Below, piece after piece: positions 34,261-49,700 of a stretch of DNA of 64,000 nt. Source of the stretch: Monomorium pharaonis (lineage: Eukaryota; Arthropoda; Insecta; Hymenoptera; Formicidae); contig NC_050475.1 in the NCBI RefSeq assembly GCF_013373865.1, positions 22,085,495 to 22,149,494 of the forward strand. Direction: 5' to 3'. Below the pieces are notes generated by a model. The model was given only the letters and a program-made list of their open reading frames with translations, had not been told where the DNA came from and did not search any database. Each line of letters opens with the position of its first letter. The stretch's first letter is position 1. Position numbers and translations under genes: made by a program.

Positions 34261-37200
34261 ACAATTATCAATATAATTATTAGTAATTTAATTTTGCAAA
34301 ACTTGATTATTTAGTCATCTATTTTAAATGTTTTTCATTTGTTTTCATCAACGAAACTCTTGAAAATTTTTACGGAGAACTCCAGAACTATTCGAAAGGA
34401 TACTAGAACTCTAAAGAAACTTTTGAATTTTTCTATGCTGCATGATGTTTAGTTTCTGCATCAAGTTTTATGTTAGAGCGTGATTTTCCAGCATCTTCGA
34501 TTTGTTTTCTTTTGCGTAATTCGACGCGAAAACGACAGCTCGATACGTCTATCGAAACACACATATTTTGTATGTGTGTGTATCGATATATTTGCGCAGT
34601 GACGTGACTCATCTCTATTCTCGCGTCGACAGAATGTTCGCTTCGACAAATAATTCGATAAACGTATAAACGAGAAATTCTAGAAATGCAATTCTGGAAA
34701 TAGTAAAATTTTGTCGAACAAAAAGATTTTGTAAAATTATTCTATTTCAAAAAATGTAATACAACTAATATTTAATGCTTACAAAGTGCTACTTCAGACA
34801 TCTAATTTTACTGATAATAGCAAATTTAAAAGTTTTTTACAAAATTTTTTCCTCTCAAAGAGCAAATACGCCCGGATTTTTCTCGACGCAGAATAATCGC
34901 GCATAGAATTTATTATCGTTTATGATTTTTGTCTTATCATTCTCGCTGGCGTTATAGTACAGCTCTTCAACTAGATTGTTCAATCCTATTCGCTTTCTGC
35001 TCGAGGCACTTAAATTACGTCTCTACACCTCGCGAGAGATTTGACGAAGAGTTCAAAAAGGAGAGGACGTTAAAAGTACAAACGATACGAAGATTGGTCT
35101 TTGATCACACGGAATGCATCTAGCGCAAGCAATATTTTCACAAAAAATTACAGTAAAACTTTGATATTGTCTCGCGCGATTGTATTTTTTAGAGCATTAG
35201 ACTGAAAAAATTAAATTAAATTGTAGCATATCTTTCTTGCGGTAAAGATAAAGAAAAAGAAAAATCTAAAAATCATCACAAAGTCATCAGATTATTGAAT
35301 AAGCGAAAAGAGAAAAATTTGCTAACTCACCAATTATCGTGGTGATACAGAATCACGATGAAAACTCGTTTGTCATCTTTCACATCTGAATATGTACTTG
35401 ACGATACGTATCAAGTTGCGTATCTTCGCGATTACTTCCTCTTGCATGAGATTAAAACACATAGCAATTAACGCCATTCCTGAAAATGCAAAAATATTGT
35501 GAATGTCTCTCTGTAAAGTGTACATCACTCCCATGAATTTGGCACACCATATTCAAAAATCTAAAAGTTTCCTTAGAATTCTAGTATTCTTTCGAATAGT
35601 TCTAGAGTTCTCTGTATGAATTTTTAAGAGTTCCGTTGGTTAAATATAAAAAAAATTGAATTTAAAAATATGGTACGCTAAGTTCACGCAGCGCACTGGA
35701 TCGTAAAAATCAATTATTTCTTAGGAGTTCTAGCTTGTTTTACAATAGTTCTACAGTTCCTGATAGTTTATATCAATAGTTCGACCGAATTAATTAAAAT
35801 AAAAAAAACAAAATATAAGGTGCTAAACTTCCGTGGCACCTCAAGTTTAAAAAAAATTAATTTTCATCTTATTTTCCTATAGTTCTCAAAGAGTTTTATA
35901 GTTTCTGACAATTTTAACGCATTTTACAAAGAGTTCTGTCAATTAATAATTTTTAATTAATTTTATAATTATTTAAGTCGGGTAGATTTTTTGGTATTTT
36001 AAGATAAATCCAACTTTTTTAAAGATAATTAATCGACAAAACCCTTTGCAAAATGCATTGAAACAGTTGGAACTATGCGAGAACTGTTAGGAACTGTTGA
36101 AAAAGTGATAGAAACTGTCAGCACATCCTATCAATCGTAAATGGTGCGCCAGCGGTCGGCTTAAATAATTAATTAAAAATTATTAATTGTCGGAACTCTT
36201 TGCAAAATGCGTTGAAATTGTCACGAACTATAAAACTCTCTGAAAATTATAGGAAAATAGAACAGAAATTATTATTATTTTTGTTTTTAGATTTGAAGTG
36301 CCACGAAAGGTTAGCACCTTATATTTTTATATTTTTAAATGTTTTTAATATTTAATCAACGAAACTCTTGAAAATTTTTACGGAGAACTCCAGAACTATT
36401 CGAAAGGATACTAGAACTCTAAAGAAACTTTTGAATTTTTGAATATGGTGTGTCAAGTTCACGAGAGTGTCTGCATCAAGTATTATATTAGAGCGTGATT
36501 TTAAGCATCGCTGACTTATTATTATTGCGTCAATTGTTGAGCGAATTGGAAGCGCCGCTCAATACGGAAGCGATCGAAACGTTTGAAAGCACTTGAATAT
36601 TTTCCACAAAAAATCTGCCCGGCAATCGGGTATTGATTGAAACGGACTTAATGCGCTCGCAGCACGGAAACCTATAGTATAGTAACGGATAAAATTGCAT
36701 TGCAGAATTTAAAGCGGTTGATCTCTTTTAAAACTATTGTCTTCGCGCCGTTTAAGCATCGAGAATTCTGCGGCAATCGGATTTCTTAAAGGACTATTTA
36801 TCTATTTTTTATCTCAATTTGTTAACAGCTAAAATATACGATTAAATCAAATAATTTCTTATGTCCTTTTAATCTATAACGTAATAACACAAACACAGTC
36901 TTCTCTTTATAAGAGAAAATTTTATTTGGAATAGTTAAGAAGAAAAGATTTTCTTTGAAAGAAACTCTGAATTTCTTGTAGATTTTTACATTTTAATTAG
37001 AGCTGCGTGGTTGTGTATGTAAATCTTACCGAGCATCAGGTACATAGAACAGATGATGAAAGACAAATCGAGGCCTTGCCCAGAGTAAATCTTATCACCA
37101 GGTACGAAGTCGCCGAAACCTATGGTCGACAAAGAGACGAAGCAGAAGTAAGAACCATCTAACATATTCCAATTCTCCCATATCGAAAATAGCACTGCAC

Positions 37201-37529
37201 CGCCCCAAATATACCTATATTAAGAGCAAAAAATAAAGAAAGATATGTTCGGTTTGGATGCTTTTATCATCGGTTTTCTTGAATTTCCGAAAGAAAGTAA
37301 AAAAAAAACGTTCAAGTTTAATCACAGAATGTTAGACTCGTGATCACCGTAACATTACAATTAGACTTTATAATCTTATCATAATAGAATTTAAATTTGA
37401 ATCGAAAGCAATTGGTCAACCTCGGAATCAATCGATCTCCAATTTCGAAGATTAAACACTTGCATTTTTTTATATTAAGTAACGTCAGAAAGAATTGTGT
37501 ATATTTTACATTAATTTTTAGAACATGAC

Positions 37530-37591
<62 letters not shown>

Positions 37592-39952
37592 TAATATATA
37601 ATATATATTTCAAATTTTTATTTTATTAAAACTTTATATAAAGAAACTATTTCTATTAAAAGAAATAAAATTCTTATTATTTCCTTTTAAATCGTACATT
37701 TATCTATTGTGTTCTGTAAAAGTAAAAAATCTTTTTATTAATAATGTTCTACTTTCTCTCGTTCTATTCTCTTTCGTCGGATGCTCACCCTGCCATAATA
37801 GCGAGACAGAGAGTTAACGGCACCGTCACATGTTGAGGATCGTAGCTGTCACTCTCGTCATCATCTTCGTCGTTGACATCGCCTTCATCAACGCCGCCAT
37901 TATCGTGGTCTCTAGGCAAAGTTTCTTCTACATCCAAACTCGACGTATCTATTTCCTCGCCATATGTGCTTACAACCTGCAGACACAAGTTTTGTTTGAA
38001 AATCTTGTATTCTGTATTTGATATCTTAAAAATATCAGATGTATCTCATTAGCGAACATTAATACAATTGATATTGGGAAGATTGAAAAAATTTTAGCCT
38101 TATCTCCGTTTTGGATTACGAAGATACGGATATAATTAATAATTCGGAAAGTTTCCTTATGAAAGTTCCGCACTTTATCGCATCACGATGTTACTTAATT
38201 AAAATATGATCCAATTGCAGTGCCCGTCGCTTACCTGCCACCGATCTCTTTTCGCAGTCAGATCATTCGATATCTCCGACGATCTTGCGCTTGCCGCGTT
38301 ACCGTACTGTCTTCTTCGACATCTTGAAAAATTAATCGTGATTAATTCGACAATGACGGTTTCAAACCTGTTTTACGCTATTGAAAAAGATACTGAAAAG
38401 TTCAATAGGAACGTGACACACTTTTGCAAAAAGAAGAATGGTCTTACTTGCACAAGCAACAGCGGGCGTAGGTCCACTTGAAGCTTCTGGCCAGAATGTC
38501 ACCGATATTGCTGAGGTAGAGAAGGAAAAGCGGCATTCCTATTATTGCGTACACTATAGTCACGACTTTGCCCCATTTCGTCCTGGGACAAATGTTGCCG
38601 TAACCTGCGCAGTAAACGAGAACGCTGCAAGTGAGTTTATCGATGAGCTTCGTTGCTTCGTCTCTGATTTCTGTTTCTTGCTTCATCCATCCCTCCACGT
38701 GAGTCGATTTATTTTGATTAATTTATGGCTCCGCCCCACGCGCGCGCGGTGTTTTAGTAGAAACCCAGTATCGTGCCGTTCAAATTATTAATTAAACGTA
38801 AACGATTAAAATATTTATTCCAAAAATAAAAAAATTTATGTCGAATGTCGGAATATAAAATTGCGAGAAAAAATAATGGATTATTTATAAAGAGGCTTAT
38901 GAAGCCCGTCATTATCATTGCGAAGTCTTTTATGATTCAAATAAAAATCTTTTAACGTATAGTTTTTGTTTATCCAAAATATCATTACATTTTCTAAGAA
39001 CCATTTATTTGTATATCTTGACAAAAAATGTAATTAGATAATATATTAGATAAAGTCGATAGAAAATTTCTTAACAATTGAGTGTCATATTTAAATTAAT
39101 TAAGTAACTCGATCTCTCTTTATTTAATTATAGAGTAACTATGTAATTCTATTATAGCAGAAACATTTATAGAACGTCAATTATTTTTTTTTATCATTCA
39201 ATCGGATGCTGTTTCAACATATCTGTGAAAGTTTGACCACATGTACTACGAGATACTAAAAGTTTCAGGTTTACCTCGCGGGAGACGTATAAACAATCCC
39301 ATAAGGAATTTACTCGAACACTTTCATGTTTCATAAGACCGCAAAATATGTTCCATAAAATCGAGTTAACATCTTTAAAAGCATCGCGAAATTGTACCTG
39401 CGCGTTTGTATTATTCTATCTGGATGCTGATATATGTGCAACGAAATGATTTTCCGCGGTTTTAGAGGAAATCGCGGTAAAGTTTGTGTGTGTGTGTGTG
39501 TGTGTGTTTTTTTTAAGAGCTAACATTATCGTCCTAGCTCGCACTCGTTGAAGCGAATTGTTTAATCAATGTTTGTTTGCGCTTTTACTCGTTTGTTCGA
39601 TTCAAGAATATACTAAATTCGGTTTTGTTACATTAATTATTTGTAAGGAGAAAGAGAGAGAGAGAGAGGGGGGAAGAGAGAATCTCCTTTACCATCAATA
39701 CGATACTCTAACAATCTAATCGACGACTGTTACCACGATCTGTTAGGTAAGTGACAACTTGTGGGTATTTCCATATTTTAGTCTGTAGCTTTTGGTCATT
39801 TATCATTCTTAAAAAGAACAAAAATGTGTAACAATAAGCTCTAGTGTAGTGCCAAAAAATGGTCGAATCAAAGCAAGAGCAATTAGGGGCGAATTGGAGC
39901 GTGCCTTGTAATTAAGCAAAAGTCGCCGTGAAAAAGCTTTTTTGACTTTTTT

Positions 39953-40006
<54 letters not shown>

Positions 40007-41894
40007 TACACGTGTACACAAATATGCGCGAAGTAGAGAATCTCGGTTGAATATAAAAGGAAACCTGACGAGAGTATGCATTAGCGTAATTTTTCAGGAA
40101 AACTACATGTCAAACTAGAGCCTCGCATGCAAAATGACCGACTAACACAAAACGAGTTTTATTATATCGATATTTACATTCCTACGCAATTTTACATGTC
40201 ATTAGTCAACGTGAAAATTAAAATTAAATTCAAAAAATTAAATTTAAGATTGATAAAAAGTTTATAGCATATCATACAGCTAATAGAAGATTAATATCAT
40301 TTTCTTAAGTATAGTATACCGAATTTTGTATTGAAGCACGTCTAACGCATTGAAATGACAAAAGATAGCCACTCTTCTCGTACGGAAGGGGGGGAAGAGT
40401 GGAGGGATACCTTAATCTCGTTAATTTTTGAAAATCAACACTCACTTGAACGATTTACGGCATGCTGGTTGAGACAGAGTGGACATCGGTCTGGTTATAC
40501 ATATGATCGCGCGGGCGCGACTTTTAACGTTGTTAAAACGGCGGTTATAAATGAGCTGATAATAAATGAGAGAGATAAGGCCTTTAAATGGATTTAAACC
40601 GCGTCTATGCATATTCTACGAATATCTTGTACTCACGACGACGTTTTATAGCGCACTTCTTTCACCCTTTTTGCTCGCCAAAAAAAATCCTGAAGTGAGG
40701 AAAGGCAGAAGCAATTGGTTCAGACAATTCTTGCTTTATATATGCTTGATTTAATTTTAAATATTCAAATTTAGTCTTGATGTTTTATTAAAACAAATAC
40801 TATAGCAAGACACGAAATTTAAGATACATAAAAAATTAATATTTTACGTATATTTTCTTGTTGGTTTAGTGTTCTGCTGCGATGCTTATTAATCACACCA
40901 GATAATTTGTCAATAAAATTTATTATATTAGATATAAATATAATAGAATATTAGAAGATAAAAATCGAGAATTTTAACAATTTATCCTGAAATATTTCTA
41001 ATTTGAGAGCACGAGTTACGCTCGTTCGTGCGAAAATGGAGTTGATGTGTCGTTCACGTGCCATCTATAAAAATCCTCTCGCGCAATTCACAACAAACCG
41101 ATCAGGGTCGCGTCGCGGAACTGCTCGCGTTCCGACGCAATGTCCAAAATTCTGTACAGCAGAAAGTGTCGAGAGAGATTTTCCCGCGTCGTTGCGGATG
41201 GCTTTCGCGGCATGTAACCATCGATTTTTTAGCATCACACGTTTTAATGCGCGTGTCGGCGAATGAATGAACGAAACGTCGACTTTGTTAATCCAATCGA
41301 GATATACAAGCGGCTCATCGATACAATTTTTTATTTATTTTTCCAAAACTCTATTGTTACAAAAAAATGATAAAGAGAGATAACGATTGTAACGAAAGCT
41401 ATTGCAAGCTGTATATTTCCATTGTGTAAGTATCAATAAATACTAGAAACATAGTTTGTATTAATTTTACGATAAAATAATTAAAAAATAATATACTTAA
41501 ATAAAAAATAGAATATTATTCCATTGTACACACACACGCGCGCGCACGCACACATCAAAGGTACGTTATTGTTATGAAAATAATATTACATTCTTTAATT
41601 TGACAAAAAACAGATAATATAGCAAAGTATAATTATTTATTTAATGATGCTAAACTTTCAGAACTACTTAATTTAATTTCATTTATTAAACCATTGTAAC
41701 TAAAATATTAAAATGTACAAATTACAACATTCTTATGTGTACGTACCATCTTTTAACATTAGAAGGATTAAATTTCTCCAACAATCTTCCCTTAAGCGAC
41801 CACAAATGAAGATGTTACTTTTACAGTGCCACAAACTCCATTTTATTTTACGTTGATGTACGAAGCTTTCAAGTTAAAGAAGCAGAAGAAATTT

Positions 41895-41946
<52 letters not shown>

Positions 41947-42621
41947 CGTAAAGAAACAATGTGTCTATTAAATAAAAACACTCTTACTCTTTAAATATTC
42001 TATTCTTTAATTCTGCCTTTAAATTTTATTCTGAAAAATGGAAAACATGAGGAAAGCGGAGTGTTACCATTAATCAAAACTAAAAAATGCTTTTACATCA
42101 TACATCGTACGACACTAAATGCATGAAAAATTATTTTATAAAATTAATGAATGATCAGTTAAAGAATATGCATGTCACACAGAAACTAAATATTTGTACG
42201 TTTCGAGTGTTTCAAACAGATCGGAAATGTTTAACTGCATTTTGATACGAACATTTTTCGTTAATTTTGAATAAAAACCATGGAAAAATTCTTCGTACAA
42301 CTTTGAATCCATCCTGCATATATACAGTGTAATATGCGCACGTTTCTTAGTCAAAAATGAAAGCGGAAATAATGGATCGTACACGCGAAAATTAATGTCA
42401 TGTTATGCGAGTCGACGAATGCTAGTGCATAAAATCACATGCATATATAGTGTTAAAAAAATTTTAACTTTTACACTGAAAGAAAAGTTTTGTTGAATTC
42501 AACCAGAATCTGATTAAACCTACCAGATTTCCAATTAATTTAACAAGACTTTTTAGTGTAATAATGAGTATTTTTAAACTTGACATTTTTTTAAAATTAA
42601 ATATTAAGAAATCTCAGAGTC

Positions 42622-42672
<51 letters not shown>

Positions 42673-45600
42673 CTGAGATTTCTTAATATATATATACTAT
42701 ATACATATATAAAAGAGATTGAAAATAAAGTGATTAAACTTCTATAATTCTATAATGTAAATACATGTATCGATCTTAAAATATCTTTAGTCTTATTTCA
42801 ATTCAAACAATTGTTATCTTTTCAGAATTTTTATTTCCAAGTTTAATTATCTATAAAATAACGAGAAATGTTTTTTTCCGATTAACTTTGGTGGAAAATT
42901 GTGCATTTGCTTACATGCGTTTATTTATAGTCGGAGTATTTTACAAAAACGGTCAAGTACTCTTTTATTAAAAATTCTGAAACATTTATATTTTTATTGC
43001 AATTTTCCGTAACATTTTTTATTCTTTTCTCTGAAGGTAGAATTCTATACGTGCGTGAGGCATATGGAAAATGATTTTGACGATGGAAATCTCTATGTCT
43101 GTCATTCGCGTTTCATCGCATTGTCAGGTTTGACTACAGACTACACAAAGAGATGAGAATGCAATAAGTAGCAATACAGTCGTTGGCACAGGTTGTACGG
43201 TTATAATATTTATAATATTAATATAATATTAATAATTAATTTCGATATTAGTTTAAACATAAATCAAGTTCTATGTTTCTATCAAGACAAAAGTCTATCA
43301 TCTAGCTCGCAGAAATTTGTAATATGCAGAAAGCTTTTCGAAAAAGGCATTAATAAGTTTAGCAACGTCATGTTTGTATAATAAGAACCACAGATTAGGC
43401 TAAAGGGAGACTAAAGTTCTGCGGGCAATGAAGATAATGAATCTTTATTGTGTTCTCCGTAAGATAGAAATGACCGTTATTATGAGCCGTTTTCAAACGT
43501 AAATTGAAGAAAAATATGCAAACCATATTACAAGTTATTTAGAAAATCTGTCGTGTTCTGAGGCGTTTTAACACGAAAAATATCACGAGAGAATCAGTAG
43601 AAATTGGCCGACGCGACGCGCTCTTTCATCATCACTTTTTAGAAAGATTTGGTGGCACCGTCGCGTCGTCGCGTCGCGGTCGGTGGTACATACATATGTT
43701 GTACATGTAAAATATGACCGAAATTCGCGCGACATGTATAATAAAAACAATTGAGTGCTGTTGCACGTATATGTGCATCAAAGACTAAGAGAGACAGGAA
43801 ATTTTCGTTACGCCAGAGTGACGATACGAATAGAACGAGTCCCACGTTTATCGACTAGTTGTGTTACGTATTGCCGTTGACATTTGACTTTTCGGCCGTT
43901 TTGCACGTACAATGTTTTTTCCGTTTTCGGTATCCAATCAGAATATGCATTATGTGCGATATATGTACGATTGCCTCTTACAGTATGTAAACTCTTAAAA
44001 ACTCTAGCTGGTTCATTTCTGTATTAGATTTTACACGCGCGTTATTCAAATCGCATATACACAGCTTGTATATCGATTTAAATTTAAAGCCGGTATAGTT
44101 GTAGTATTGTTGAATAAAACACGTCGACGTTTGTCCACGATGACATTACATAAATCACTGAAGACCATCAGATTATTATTGCCACACCTAGATCCATCAC
44201 TAAATGAATAACGATACTCACGTCGGCACGTACGTTTTCGAAATCAATTAGGAATCGATATTTAGAGAAATGTTACCAGACTTCACCGATGATGAAGTTT
44301 TTCCATCGTCGACACGTATGAAAGAACCATTTCGCCTATTCATTATTATAAATTTCTTCGCGCGAATTATATAATCTCGGAATTACGGTCGTTAACAAGA
44401 TTTAACAAAATTTGACAAAAGCACAGACAAAAAATTTTTATATGAATTTTTCTAAAAGCGTTGCATTTTTCTCTCTAGTTTTAATTAAGAAATTTTTGAA
44501 ATTGATCTTTTCTTAATTTCCGAATTTTAATTGAGAATTCAGTCATTAAGAGACAATAATATTGAATGTTAAAGTTAATTTCAAGCTCTACAGAAATTAT
44601 TTAAAGTTTGGTATATATTAAATTATTTAAGTATAAGTGTAACATTATGTTTAATTGAATTTTAATTTTACATTGAAAGAAAATAAACGGAGGGATATAG
44701 TTTCAAACCATTTTGCGTGCATTCACGCATAAAAGCTTCCGCATCTATAATAATGTATGTCGACAATATGCATTTAGTTTTAGCGGTGTACATGATAATA
44801 CTAAATGCCTGATAACCACTGGTTCTGAAGCACAGCATGCGCTACCAGTGATGTTTATCATTTTCACTAACTGACAATTTTGGCAGCCAAGATCGTTCGA
44901 TTTTATTCTCTTTCTCTCACTTCCACGATGATTTACTGCAACACGCCACGACATGTATTAACATATATGAAATATGCACTCGTTTCCATTAGTGGTGGTT
45001 TAAAGTATGTTAATATAGTATTCAATAGTATTTGAAACAAGTTGGATTATAATAATTGTGTTAACTTAAAAGTTAACACAAAATGATGGAGAAATTAATT
45101 AATGTTCTAATAAATTAGTACAAACTGCTAATAAATTAATACAAACTGAACTAATAAGAGAGAGATTTATAATAAAAAGGTTTTAGGACAATTTTGTATA
45201 AATATTTTAATTCTCGGAAATAATTGGACAGGAAATGATTAATTAATTATTAAATTCTGAATATTACAGCATTTCGTTCGTATTGATGAGAATGACGTCA
45301 TAGGCATAACGGCACTCTTGTCTTGCCATGCACGTAACAAGTATCACGTGTTAGACGTATCAGGGACATTAGTCCATCCAGATCGGGCCTTCGGCCAGTG
45401 AATTATTGGCAATTAACCAAAAATACGAAAACCAATATCCTGCGCATACTTGTACGTACGTTCGTTAATTCTTCGTCTCGAACTACGAGAACGACCGACG
45501 CGACAGTGTCATCGCGTATATGGTTAGTGATCAATTATCGTGAGGATTAATCGGGAGGTTTCATTACAGCACCAATTTATCGACTTGTCAAGAAGTTTAA

Positions 45601-46665
45601 CAGTGAAATGATTTCCTCTGAAAATTAATTATGCCCGTTGCCGCTGATGTTGAACAATCGCTGTCACGCTTGATTTATATCGCGTTATGCTAACCATCTT
45701 TCACATCCTTTTGTGATACTACAGTTATTATGCTTAAAAGTTTCGATAATCTATGAAATCTGATGAACAAGAGTGTCAATCGATATCTATATCCAGATGG
45801 ACTATACATTTTTCAAATGTTTTACTTAATATCTAATTGTAAGTTGTTTTGTAATTTAAAGTTATCTGTTATCACTCACTCAACGCGACTCGAGCCGGCA
45901 GGTACTGACAGGACCAAAAAACAGATTGTGTATGTTATTACATATAACTAATAATTGCGTTTAATAATTGTGTTACATACATATACCTACGTTAAATAAT
46001 TATTATTTTTGCTTAAATAATTACGTTTCTAAAGGATATACATAATATATCTTTTGGAAACGCATTATTCCTATAAAGAATTAACGATTAGTAACTCATT
46101 AATATGACTGATTAATTCTAACGATTCGTAATTCTGTTAAGGTGACGACTGGTTTATTGTACACTCTCTGATAGCAGATTCCAGTAAATAAGCAGCAATA
46201 GCACGAACCGCTTTTATCCTATTATTATTCTTCGAAAACATGGTTATTCTATATAAAATATTTTATGCCCTAATTTCGAACAGACTTTTTGTTCACTTTG
46301 AATGATGCAACATCGTGACCATGATCATATATTTAAACTTTAAACGTTGTCGTATAACACCTTCGTAGTGTAATTTACATCAAAGTTTAAAATTAACGAA
46401 TAACTTTTAATAAAATCCTCCTATCTAAAAAAGGAGATGTTAAATCAAATCGAATTTATTGTTGCCGCTTTTCCGAGATGCTGATTGGCTGTCTCGCTAT
46501 CTCGTTGTTAAGTGCGTTGTAACTTTCTTCACTTCGTGTCATTTCCAGCTGTCAAACTACTTCGTGTCATTTTCAGCTGTCAAACTGTCACTTTTGATAG
46601 TTGATTGAAATAATTACAAAAAATCAGGGAAAAAGAAAAAAGAGCCAAATAAAAAATATACGAGA

Positions 46666-46726
<61 letters not shown>

Positions 46727-49700
46727 GGGGGGGGGGGAAAGTAAGAATTCTTTCTAAAAAAGGGCATGGCATCGATACTCGCATCTCTCGAAGTATTGTT
46801 GTCGCTTTTCCGCGATGCCGATTAAACGTGTGTGAAGTTAGCATCTCAAAGTTTAGCATCTCATAAAAATACTGCAGAATTACTTGCCTCCAGCATAGTT
46901 CTACAGTTCTTGATAGATATCAACAATAGTTCCGTTGAATTATCTATTTTAATTAAAATTTTATAAATGAGATGCTAACTTCCAAAATCACATAATAGCA
47001 TTCCGTATTTCGAATATACGACCACACAGAAGACTAAATCTATAGAGTCCTATCATTTAGAGACGTTCTATCAATAGTTCTGATGATTAAATTAATGAAA
47101 AAATAATTTTTTGTTACAAAACATACGTATATATGCGTTAACGTCTGCGCACGTGGATTTGGTGTAACTGGCATCTCAGATAGACAAAATTAATTAATTT
47201 AAAAATTTTAAAAGTATTTTTCAACAACTATCTAGATGGGAAACTTATATTTATAGGTCTAGACATGAGATACTGGTTGAATATTGATAGTTCTGTTTTT
47301 TTTAACGCAGTTCCCATATAGATACGGACGCGTACAATAGTTTTTAAAAAAGTTATGGTGTTATAATTAATAAAAACATTTTTTTGAAAATTATTTTGCC
47401 CGGAAAACTTGAATTTTGAAGGCTGGACGTGAAGAGCTAATTGAATATCAACAGATTTTTTTTTTTTTAAACGCAGTTTTCATATAGTTCCGGACGCGTC
47501 CAATAATTTTCTAAAGAGTTCCAGTGATATAATTAGTTAAAACATTTTTTAAACAATTATTTTGCCGAAAAACATGACTTTTTAGGGCTAAAGGTGAGAT
47601 GCTGTTCAAATATCGACAGATCTATTTATTTTAACGTAATTCTCATATAGTTCGGGACGCGTACAATATGTTTCTATAGAGTTCAGGTGATATAATTAAT
47701 TAAAACATTTATTAAACAATTATTTTGCCCGAAAAACTTGAATTTCTAAGGCTACACGTCAAGTGCTAATCGAATATCGACAGATCTATTTATTTTAACA
47801 CAATTTTCATATAGTTCGGGACGCGTACAATATGTTTCTATAAAGTTCAGGTGATATAATTAATTAGAACATTTTTTAAACAATTATTTTGCCCGAAAAA
47901 CTTAAATTTCTAAGGCTACACGTCAAGTGCTAATCGAATATCGACAGATCTATTTATTTTAACGTAATTCTCATATAGTTCGGGATGCGTACAATATGTT
48001 TCTATACAGTTTAGATGATATAATTAATTAGAACATTTTTTAAACAATTATTTTGCCCGAAAAACTTGAATTTCTAAGGCTACACGTCAAGTGCTAATCG
48101 AATATCGACAGATCTATTTATTTTAACGTAATTCTCATATAGTTCGGGACGCGTACAATATGTTTCTATAGAGTTCAGGTGATATAATTAATTAAAACAT
48201 TTTTTAAACAATTATTTTGCCCGAAAAACTTGAATTTCCAAGGCTGGACGCCAAGTGCTAATCGAATATCGACAGATCTATTTATTTTAACGTAATTCTC
48301 ATATAGTTCGGGACGCGTACAATATGTTTCTATAGAGTTCAGGTGTTATAATTAATTAAAACATTTTTTAAACAATTATTTTGCCCAAAAAAACTTGAAT
48401 TTCTAAGGCTACACGTCAAGTGCTAATCGAATATCGACAGATCTATTTATTTTAACGCAATTTTCATATAGTTTGGGACGCGTACAATATGTTTCTATAA
48501 AGTTCAGGTGATATAATTAATTAGAACATTTTTTAAACAATTATTTTGCCCGAAAAACTTGAATTTCCAAGGCTGGACGCCAAGTGCTAATCGAATATCG
48601 ACAGATCTATTTATTTTAACGTAATTCTCATATAGTTCGGGATGCGTACAATATGTTTCTATACAGTTTAGATGATATAATTAATTAGAACATTTTTTAA
48701 ACAATTATTTTGCCCGAAAAACTTGAATTTCTAAGGCTACACGTCAAGTGCTAATCGAATATCGACAGATCTATTTATTTTAACGTAATTCTCATATAGT
48801 TCGGGACGCGTACAATATGTTTCTATAGAGTTCAGGTGATATAATTAATTAAAACATTTATTAAACAATTATTTTGCCCGAAAAACTTGAATTTCCAAGG
48901 CTGGACGCCAAGTGCTAATCGAATATCGACAGATCTATTTATTTTAACGTAATTCTCATATAGTTCGGGACGCGTACAATATGTTTCTATAGAGTTCAGG
49001 TGTTATAATTAATTAAAACATTTTTTAAACAATTATTTTGCCCAAAAAAACTTGAATTTCTAAGGCTACACGTCAAGTGCTAATCGAATATCGACAGATC
49101 TATTTATTTTAACGCAATTTTCATATAGTTTGGGACGCGTACAATATGTTTCTATAAAGTTCAGGTGATATAATTAATTAGAACATTTTTTAAACAATTA
49201 TTTTGCCCGAAAAACTTGAATTTCCAAGGCTGGACGCCAAGTGCTAATCGAATATTGACAGATCTATTTATTTTAACGTAATTCTCATATAGTTCGGGAC
49301 GCGTACAATATGTTTCTATAGAGTTCAGGTGTTATAATTAATTAAAACATTTTTTAAACAATTATTTTGCCCAAAAAAACTTGAATTTCTAAGGCTACAC
49401 GTCAAGTGCTAATCGAATATCGACAGATCTATTTATTTTAACGCAATTTTCATATAGTTTGGGACGCGTACAATATGTTTCTATAAAGTTCAGGTGATAT
49501 AATTAATTAGAACATTTTTTAAACAATTATTTTGCCCGAAAAACTTGAATTTCCAAGGCTGGACGCCAAGTGCTAATCGAATATTGACAGATCTATTTAT
49601 TTTAACGTAATTCTCATATAGTTCGGGACGCGTACAATATGTTTCTATAGAGTTCAGGTGTTATAATTAATTAAAACATTTTTTAAACAATTATTTTGCC

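Noticed and set aside
32947..35123. Two identical 64-codon plus-strand frames (32947-33141 and 34929-35123)
   Set aside because: Their identity reflects the DNA duplication, not protein conservation. They lie downstream of the K2P B end exon on the opposite strand and have no motif.
39957..40000. Tail of a retroposon on the minus strand
   Set aside because: Only the homopolymer is clear; no body or target duplication could be identified.
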